From Xiphydria camelus (taxonomy: Eukaryota; Arthropoda; Insecta; Hymenoptera; Xiphydriidae), in the NCBI GenBank assembly GCA_963678675.1, contig OY783197.1, positions 15,876,658-15,940,657 of the forward strand: DNA of 64,000 bases, written 5' to 3'. The notes under the pieces are model-generated. The model did not search any database, had not been told where the DNA came from, and saw only the letters and a program-made list of their open reading frames with translations. This document shows positions 57,781-64,000 of this stretch, one piece after another. A program made the position numbers and the translations under genes. Each line of letters opens with the position of its first letter. Position 1 is the stretch's first letter.

Positions 57781-57842
57781 AATAACGTTGATTGTTATCA
57801 AATTATGATTAAATGAACATTTTATTTGCAAAAAAAAAAGAA

Positions 57843-57916
57843 GCACATGAGGAGCCTCGAACACGCGATCCCCGAGTTAGTAGACTAGCGCTTTAACCGC
57901 TCGGCCACGCCGCCTC
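57843..57916 (-). pseudogene. tRNA-Ser-like pseudogene (inverted copy)
   Basis: Mirror copy of 57375-57447 in the right arm with the same defects. Confidence 0.5.
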
Positions 57917-58413
57917 TTGGAAACTCGTTGTTGAGAACTTGTACAAATACTTACAAGCTCAACTTTAGAGGTGATTTTTTCTCTTCTTTTTGAGTGTTGC
58001 ACCCTAGGGTTGTGGTGATGTACTATACTAGTGGTGCTCTATAAATGAGTAAAGATTCGGCCAAATCGGTGACCCGAAAGCCTGAGCCTCTCTTGTTAGA
58101 GAGTTGAAAGTAAAACGTCTTCATGGATTTCTGTAGACGACCAAAATATAAGAAAAATCCGATGGCCTGTAAATTCGAAAGCGGTATATGTTTTATTTCT
58201 CCAAAATACTAAGGCAAAGTTAAAAATATAAGGGCTCTCTAGTCTATAAGTCCCTTTCAAAATATCACGAGAATAAATCAAAAGTAACGTGGTTATAATT
58301 AATTGGCTCGTATCGGTATAAAATGTGAGACTTTAATTTTGTGGTAATAAAAAGCTATTCTTCTACATGTACGTATCTTCCTCATGAATAAATTCCAAAA
58401 AGTAGTGATATCC

Positions 58414-59141
58414 CCCCACAAAAACAGATTCTCTGTAAAAAAAAGGCGGCATGTTCATTCAGTGCCAACAAAAATTGATACGTAAAATACTCTCCAAAAA
58501 AGATTTGAAATCAATTAAGATCGCCATGTTCAAGATTTATATATAAAAAGTAAAAGGCATCATTTGAAAGGGAAATTATTGTAAATCAGGTTACTAAAAA
58601 ATTCGACTAAAAAAATTTATAAAAAAATTTTAATAAAAAAGAACTTGCCGCGTTTTTTTCTTCAAAATAAAAAATTCAGACAGAGAATTATATTCGATGT
58701 TTATGCACTTATGATTTTAAATAAATTCATACACTCTTATATGATACCACCAGTATACCGAACGTCGCACGGGAAACCGATCAGGCGGGGGCCTTCTGGA
58801 TTTCTCTGAATTTGACTTCGACAGTGCAATTTATGAATCACTCTAGCACTGTCCAAGCACTGCCAATATTCGGTATAGTGAACAAAATATGAAAACTTAA
58901 ACGCGGCAAGTTCTTTTTTATTAAAATTTTTTTATAAATTTTTTTAGTCGAATTTTTTAGTAACCTGATTTACAATAATTTCCCTTTCAAATGATGCCTT
59001 TTACTTTTTATATATAAATCTTGAACATGGCGATCTTAATTGATTTCAAATCTTTTTTGGAGAGTATTTTACGTATCAATTTTTGTTGGCACTGAATGAA
59101 CATGCCGCCTTTTTTTACAGAGAATCTGTTTTTGTGGGGGG
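58414..59141 (+). repeat. Module C of copy 3 (self-inverted 3' module)
   Basis: CCCCCCACAAAAACAG at 58414 and its mirror at 59141 enclose arms of about 260 bases each, with GGCGGCATGTTCATTCAGTG near both ends. The ~130 bases upstream (58283-58413) match those upstream of module C in copy 1 (10600-10731) and copy 2, so the module is part of the element. Confidence 0.8.
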
Positions 59142-59536
59142 TATTGTTTACGGGTACTTATCAATATTCTCAAGCCATTTCCTATTTAGCAGAGATAATA
59201 CATGATGACAATACGATTAATATTCACTATTTAAAAGACAATTCTAGCATTTTAAAATTGCAAGTTCAATCACGACATATAAACCGTAAAGAAGATCGCT
59301 GTTTTATTGAATATAAACCTGATTCTATTGGTTATTCCGGGATCTTACGAAACACGTGCGAGTGTGCAAACGGCAAGAGAACGGTCGGTTGTTGTTCCCA
59401 TATAGCTGCAATTATTTATTACTTGCCATTTGCGCGATATCAAACAAAGCTTATTAAACCTGTAGAAACATTAAGCAAACTATTCCACAGAGAAAATATT
59501 CAACCAACAATAAATCACGAAAGCGACGAAGATTGA
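59142..59536 (+). pseudogene. SWIM-type C-terminal part of the K transposase
   Basis: Open frame continuing the gene cut at 54689: L-F-T-G-T-Y-Q, A-I-S-Y-L-A-E-I-I, V-Q-S-R-H-I, G-I-L-R-N-T-C-E-C-A-N-G, R-T-V-G-C-C-S-H-I-A-A-I-I-Y-Y-L and a stop after E-S-D-E-D at 59536. C-x-C...C-x-H is a SWIM zinc-binding motif, probably DNA-binding. An ATG in the inserted module (59096) puts a chance start in frame, but the domain belongs to the interrupted gene. Confidence 0.85.
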
Positions 59537-59696
59537 AACGAAGCTTCTATGTCAGTACCTTTAATTTGATTTAATTTCGATTTATATGTAGGTACACATA
59601 ATATATTACAAGTAGTAGATTGTATTCTCGTTAGTAATAAGTAATTGTAAATAAATGCTATTACTTTTTTTAAGTAAAAATTCGAATTAATAGGTG

Positions 59697-59762
59697 TACA
59701 ACTTTGTTTCCGCCGTTTTCTGCTATCTATTACGTTAAGAAAACGGCGGAAGCAAAGTTGTT
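59697..59762. mobile_element. Hairpin CTTCCGCCGTTTTC in the right end of K
   Basis: Same hairpin as 50172-50250. It is part of the K terminal repeat, so the solo copy at 50172 may be a K-derived fragment or an independent small element. Confidence 0.65.
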
Positions 59763-60279
59763 TTATTTTCTTTAATTTATTTCGACTTGTTGTCCCACAC
59801 CAATCATCTTGTAAAAATTATATATCATAGTCTAGTCATGCCTGAATCTGTATTAAAAAAAACGACGGGGGTGTTATTTTTCATATGCAAAATAAAAATT
59901 ATTGAAAAATTCAAACTTGTTTTTCTTTATTTATGGGCGAAACAATCCAATACTTTTTTTATAATATAGCTACATGACGGTACATAATATATATTTGGCT
60001 GCGCAAAATCGGTAGAGTAGTTTTCGAGATAAACAATATTTTCGTTTTTTGGTTTTTTGGCGATAACTTTTGATTATAAATCAATATTTTGGTCTAAAAA
60101 TTTAGAGAGAGCTTACTTATGTATAAACACAAAATATATCTGAATGGGGAAAAAAAATCAGGCCGGGCCTGATTTCATATGCTTATCCGGCTATACCCTT
60201 TTACGCTGAATATTGTCAGGTCGATTGGCCCATAAGTGACCGGATATTCTGTACAGATATAAGTATAAAAATTGAATTA

Positions 60280-60705
60280 CAGTAGATCCTCGCTTATCTG
60301 GTCCCCGATCATCCGGGGCTCCACATTATCCGAGGTATTCACGTTATTTGAGCCCTCCGAATTAACCGAAGCGTAAGCTCGGATAACACGGAAAACATAT
60401 GATAAAACGGATGGAGCAACCGTGCCTATTCGCTAAGTCTATACATATAGTCTGTTATAGCACTCTTCCGCTTCAACAACTATAAACTTGTAAGTGCTTG
60501 CAAGAGCTGAACGCAATACTAGAATAGTTTTGCGGTTAAAATAGACGGAAAATCATACAGATCTCATAAAAAAATTATAAGAAATGCATAAAAATGGCAA
60601 AAATGTTCGCATTATTTACACTTCTCAGTATTATTCGATATTTATTATATGTCATTTAAGGTAGGCTCTCCCCGTATTGATTCAGATAAACAGGGTCCTA
60701 TACTA
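60280..60705. mobile_element. pogo/Tigger-like MITE
   Basis: CAGTAGATCCTCGCTTATCT at the left, preceded by TA (60278-60279), is characteristic of pogo-type ends. The right end TTTATCTG-type sequence appears inverted as CAGATAAACAGGGTCCTATA near 60683-60702. No transposase in the 426 bases. Confidence 0.6.
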
Positions 60706-61155
60706 AGACTATATTTCATTCTTAACAGATTGCTACATACTGATTATGAGAGAAAAATTTCGTAGAATTAATCTAACGTTTATTTGCATATTTTTAATTA
60801 AAAATTAAAATTAAAAATTTTATTTTCTATTGACTTAAAGCGGCTGGAAAAGGTTCGAGAAACTTTTTTGCATCGAGCCATAGTAATTTTAAATCATGAG
60901 TATTCATCCTTCTCGAACGAATTTGTAGTACGCCTATTGTAATTCAATTCTTACAATGTACCTCATGATAATTTCATTATATTTAACTCTCAGATTTATT
61001 TGAAATCACACTGTTATGCTCTATCATAGTCGCATGCAAATACTGCCAATTGTAAGGCACTTTTTTCCTAGAAAATCATTCTTTTCATATTGTTACTACT
61101 GTCAATGAAGAATAGGTATGTCCGTTTATATCACTAATTTACGCAAGAATTTATA
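60706..61155. other. No gene recognised
   Basis: AT-rich sequence between two elements. Confidence 0.4.
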
Positions 61156-61208
61156 TTAGGTTGGGGAAAAAGAAATCCATTATTTTTACGTGAACTTCAA
61201 GACTTTAT

Positions 61209-61697
61209 TTAATATGTTTCGGATCGTCCAATTTGGGTCAAATATGCACCGTTTTGTTCTATAATTTGTTGCCGTTTTAAGGGTAGCTTCATAATGCCTT
61301 TCTCATAGAAGTCTTGGTCCCTATTGGCGACAAACTCTAGTAATCGATTTTCACAGTCTTCTCTTGATGCCAATTTCTTATCACTGAGAAAGTTTTGCAA
61401 TGCAAGAAAAAGATGGTAATCGCTTGGTGCCAGGTCCGGACTATATGGTGGATGCATCAAAATTTCCCAACCAAGCTCCCGGAGTTTCTGGCGAGTCACT
61501 ATAGACGTGGGTGGCCTGGGGTTGTCCTGATGAAACACAACACTTTTCTGTTGGCCAATTCTGGCTGTTTCTGGTCAATCACTAGCTTCAAACGCTCCAG
61601 TTGTTGACAGTAGAGATCATGGATTCCAGTCCCACCAAATGCACAGCAGAACCTTCCTGGCCATTAGTCCTGGTTTGGCCACCGTTTGAGCTGCTTC
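61209..61697 (-). pseudogene. Mariner transposase C-terminal half
   Basis: Reads from 61697: W-S-K-R-G-E-A-A-Q-T-V-A-K-P-G-L, V-L-L-C-I-W-W-D-W (first catalytic Asp), a gap and frameshifts, L-Y-C-Q-Q-L-E-R-L-K-L, then V-F-H-Q-D-N-P-R-P-P-T (second Asp) and [16 protein letters not shown] (third Asp), through G-A-Y-L-T-Q-I-G. D,D34D type. The stretch between the first Asp and LYCQQ is deleted, and the usual DNARPH is DNPRPP. Confidence 0.85.
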
Positions 61698-61715
61698 ACC
61701 GCGCTTTGACCACGA

Positions 61716-62985
61716 TTACTAGAGTTTTTCGCCAATAGGGACCAAGACTTTGTGACGTGGAGAATCGCTCCGCGTCACAAAAAGGGGTCAAGCGGCTTTT
61801 AGATATCGCGCGCGATCGCGAAGTCGATACGGATGGGGCGCATCCGCATCGATACGAGGAAACACCCGAACCGATAGCCGATGGCTATCGGAGAACCACC
61901 TCGTGCGCTCGAGGGACAACCCGGAGGACCGCGAAGCGCCCACGTGACGGCCTTGTCCGGAGAGCCGGCATTCGTTGCGACGGAGTCGTCACGAGCAGTT
62001 GAGTTTAGCACGAGACGTGCCACGAGCGAACGACGGTTCTTTTGTCTGGCGTACGAAGTGCGAGCGAGGGTAGATGTGAACACGACCGCAGAGCCCCACC
62101 GAGAGCGTCGAGAGACCTGCCGAAGCCGAGGCCATCCGCGATCTAGAAGAGGACGAGCGGCAAGGCCGAACGAGATCGGGGCCGACGAAGGGAGCTAGAA
62201 GAAACCCGAAGAGGCTAACGAAACCCATGAGATCCCCGGTACGCTCTTCCGTTATCCTCGCGTTCGACCGCCGACTCGCTTTCGCCCCGGCGTCACGTGC
62301 TTACGTCGAGCCGGTGCGCAACTCGTCGTCGGATTCACGTCCGCGTTGCGATGTAGCGCCCTCGTTTCGGATTAGCGATCATTGTATTTGTGCACGCGTT
62401 CCGTTTCGTGTTCGCGCCCGTCGCTTTCGCGCACTCTTTTGGTTCCCGCGTTAGCGTGGTGCGAGCGGCACCGGAGTCGCCCCGAGAATCGTTGTCGCGC
62501 TTGCGAGCGTCACCCGAAGACGGCCGTCCCGTTCCCCGAGGAAATAAAGTTTTTTTTTGTGGTTCTTTGTGATAGTCGACGGCTGTTCTCATTTCGTTCG
62601 TCCACGCATCCGTCCGCGAGTCCCGTCCTTCCGTGTCCAAGCCCGCGTATAACGAACCGCCCCTCTGCCATTAGCTGGAGATAGCCGAGCCCGATCGAGA
62701 TCGGACCGTCGTCGATCTCCCGTCTACCAGTCTTCGTAGGAGAGGCCGATCGTCTCTCCACGTGGTGCGGCCGAATCCGCACCTGGCGCCCATCGTTTCT
62801 CGTTCCGCGAGTGGCATCGGAGCCACCGTTTAGTGGCGTAGCGGAGGGCATCGCGGACCCTTAGCGAAACGCTACGTCACAACTTCTATGAGAGAGGCAT
62901 TATGAAGCTACCCTTAAAATGGCAACAAATTAGAGAACAAAACGGTGCATATTTGACCCAAATCAGACAATCCGAAAAATATTAA
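61716..62985 (+). pseudogene. Second mariner C-terminus, plus strand, interrupted
   Basis: R-V-F-R-Q-style frame at 61716-61750 corresponds to E-F-F-A-N-R-D-Q-D, and after the LTR it resumes at 62886 as F-Y-E-R-G-I-M-K-L-P, then Q-N-G-A-Y-L-T-Q-I-R and a stop near 62985. Removing the LTR and one ACTT restores the junction. Confidence 0.8.
61751..62881 (+). mobile_element. Solo LTR, Ty3/gypsy-type
   Basis: Starts TGTGACGTGGAGAATCGCT and ends CGCTACGTCACA (TG...CA with short inverted ends), flanked by the 4-bp duplication ACTT (61747-61750, 62882-62885). It is 1131 bases, strongly GC-rich unlike its surroundings, with AATAAA at 62543-62548 as a likely polyadenylation signal, which sets the plus orientation. 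No internal retrotransposon coding region remains, as expected after LTR-LTR recombination. Open frames across it are compositional. The 4-bp duplication favours Ty3/gypsy over BEL or copia. Confidence 0.85.
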
Positions 62986-63059
62986 ATAGTCTTGAAGTTC
63001 ACGTAAAAATAATGGATTTCTTTTTCCCCAGCCTAATATTATATGTACAAATGAGTTTT

Positions 63060-64000
63060 AAGACACTTTTGCAAAAATTCAAAATTTATTTTTGGAAAAA
63101 GTAAAATACATTTAATCGTCAAAAAATACCTCAAAGAAAGTTTCATCTCGCGAGATGAGGAAGTCATCGACCCATTTTTGGACTTCTTCAAATGTTTTGA
63201 ATCGCACATCAGACAATTAGATTGGCTGGGTAAAACTGAAGCAGGTAGCGCCACCGAGCCAAACACCCGCGGGCAAATTAAAACGGTTATAATATATTAT
63301 TAATGCTGCATTGTTGCACGTTGGACTGTATCTGATGTGACTGGTAAACAAATTATGAAAGTGAAACAGTTAAAGGAATTCAATGGATCTCCAACTGAGG
63401 TGGCAGGTCCTCTTCGCGAGGGAGAAGGACCTGCTTCCGTCGTCTGGTGGTGGCGACACCGTCGCTCGTCGTGGGTCGGCCGCTATCGCTGGTGGGAACA
63501 TTTTTTACTTCAATTCTCTCACTTCACTACATACAAATTCATAAATTAAGGTTATATTTTCGTTTTTGACTCCTGCAATGCCTACTATATTTTATAAAGT
63601 AAGCATTGACCCCTGCCATATTGATATATTTCAAATCAGGCGGTAAATAAGGGTGTTTAGCTCGGTGGCGCCCAAGTTTACTTCCTTGACCACCATCCAA
63701 CCTCATTCGTTTTGCATTTTCCGAAATAAGTGAAAATCAGTTGGAGCTAAGTCTGATGAATTCGCCGGGTGTGGTACAACTTCCCATCCAAGAGCCATTA
63801 ACGTATCCTTGACTGGTGTACCCACGTGAGGCCTGGCGTTGTTATGGAGCAGTTTTACTGGACGTATTCCTTTGTTAGTAAATGGACGTTTTTGGTCAAT
63901 TTCTTGGTTCAATCGTGTTAATTGTTAACGATAGCGATCAACAGTAATTGTCTGGCGAGGTTTCACAAGTTCATAATGGGGAGTACGCCTTTCATATCCC
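63060..64000 (-). pseudogene. Third mariner transposase, interrupted, running off the window
   Basis: From the window edge: Y-E-L-V-K-P-R-Q-T-I-T-V-D-R-Y-R, a stop, L-T-R-L-N-Q-E-I-D-Q-K-R-P, V-K-L-L-H-N-N-A-R-P-H-V (second catalytic Asp replaced by Asn), P-H-P-A-N-S-S-D-L-A-P-T-D-F-H-L-F (third Asp). A MITE separates this from the C-terminus at about 63225-63120 (F-K-T-F-E-E-V-Q-K-W-V-D-D-F). The N-terminal half lies beyond 64000. Confidence 0.8.
63248..63671. mobile_element. 424-bp MITE in the third mariner
   Basis: GCGCCACCGAGCCAAACACC at the left is mirrored by GGTGTTTAGCTCGGTGGCGC at the right. The flanks show no clear duplication. An open frame at 63337-63549 has no recognisable domain. 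Confidence 0.75.

Larger units (their letters stand above)
57301..57990. repeat. Inverted repeat with a tRNA-like sequence in each arm
   Basis: Arms 57301-57516 and 57774-57990 are inverted copies. Each includes GGCGGCGTGGCCGAGCGGTT, a tRNA A-box type sequence. The loop codes for a cysteine-rich transposase tail. Confidence 0.8.
54690..59141 (+). mobile_element. Helitron-like element, copy 3, inserted in the transposase gene
   Basis: Left end TCAAGAGACACGGTAGTGTC, right end TTTTTGTGGGGGG, inserted between A (54689) and T (59142). Joining the two flanks gives ...GACTTGAAAA-TATTGTTTACG..., which keeps the K transposase frame (D-L-K-I-L-F-T-G-T-Y-Q) with no base gained or lost, so the ends are exact. 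It carries a captured leader/intron/exon, a captured exon (56880-57050), a tRNA-like palindrome, and module C at 58414-59141. Confidence 0.75.
52632..60202 (+). mobile_element. Element K: DDE_4 + SWIM DNA transposon with duplicated right end
   Basis: A ~680-bp inverted repeat (52632-53305 and 59522-60202) bounds a broken transposase gene. The repeat contains the last codons of the gene, so the left copy is an inverted duplicate of the right end rather than a normal 5' end. Outer ends read AAAAGGGTATAGCCGG. It is inserted in F and is itself interrupted by Helitron-like copy 3. Three domains visible in the coding part point to an ISL2EU/IS4EU-like group. Confidence 0.75.
61156..63036. mobile_element. 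Mariner made of two inverted 3' ends, split by a solo LTR
   Basis: TTAGGTTGGGGAAAAAGAAA (61156) and TTTCTTTTTCCCCAGCCTAA (63036) are mirror ends, flanked by TA (61154-61155, 63037-63038). Both ends are the transposase-3' end of the same mariner: the left ~550 bases code on the minus strand, the right ~190 bases on the plus strand. The 5' end is absent. Confidence 0.85.

Noticed and set aside
59096..59536. A standalone 146-codon SWIM gene starting at 59096
   Set aside because: The ATG and first ~15 codons come from the inserted Helitron-like end; the real gene is the interrupted transposase.
61757..62851. Several 60-113 codon frames in GC-rich DNA
   Set aside because: All lie in the solo LTR, overlap each other on both strands and have no domain.

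Overview
This looks like eukaryotic, arthropod (most likely insect, perhaps hymenopteran) DNA from a draft assembly: AT-rich, with GT..AG-type introns, a 200-N scaffold gap (36426-36625) inside a long GA microsatellite, and a dense, nested population of eukaryotic transposons. The taxonomic call is an inference from the transposon families (cecropia-type and other mariners, Penelope, THAP/DDE_4, SWIM/DDE_4, TTAA-targeting elements). I see no intact host gene and no functional RNA gene. Almost everything explainable is mobile DNA or fragments of host genes carried inside mobile DNA.

Layout. 1-8.9 kb: several inverted-repeat elements (TA, TTA and other targets), a 177-bp tandem duplication, a minisatellite, three GC-rich hairpins and a broken Ulp1-type cysteine protease fragment. 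8989-12611: first copy of a 3.6-4.5 kb family that lands between A and T with no target duplication (Helitron-like insertion), nested by a TA-target element. 13-20 kb: short inverted-repeat elements and a degenerate THAP + DDE_4 transposon (15548-17657). 20.5-29.1 kb: a Jockey/CR1-like LINE ORF2 split by a five-level nest of elements, each level recognisable by its termini and target duplication. 30-34 kb: a cecropia-type mariner inside a palindromic satellite, and a Penelope RT relic. 35.7-36.4 kb: GA tract and gap. 36.6-39.6 kb: an element with two segregated sets of short internal motifs. 39791-43633: second Helitron-like copy, inverted, carrying an exon-like ORF in a palindrome. 44.9-50.1 kb: hairpin elements, a nearly perfect inverted repeat with ~885-bp arms carrying exon-like sequence, and a long-TIR element. 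52632-60202: a DDE_4 + SWIM transposase pseudogene whose left end is an inverted copy of its right end, interrupted by the third Helitron-like copy (54690-59141). 60.3-64 kb: a pogo-like terminal element, a mariner with two 3' ends in inverted orientation split by a Ty3/gypsy-type solo LTR, and a mariner that runs off the window.

The unifying themes are (i) exact nesting that lets one element's target site be read from another copy, (ii) repeated acquisition of intron-containing host gene pieces, and (iii) an unusual abundance of long inverted duplications, some of which could yield hairpin RNA. Coordinates of element ends are read by eye; no alignment or database search was run.
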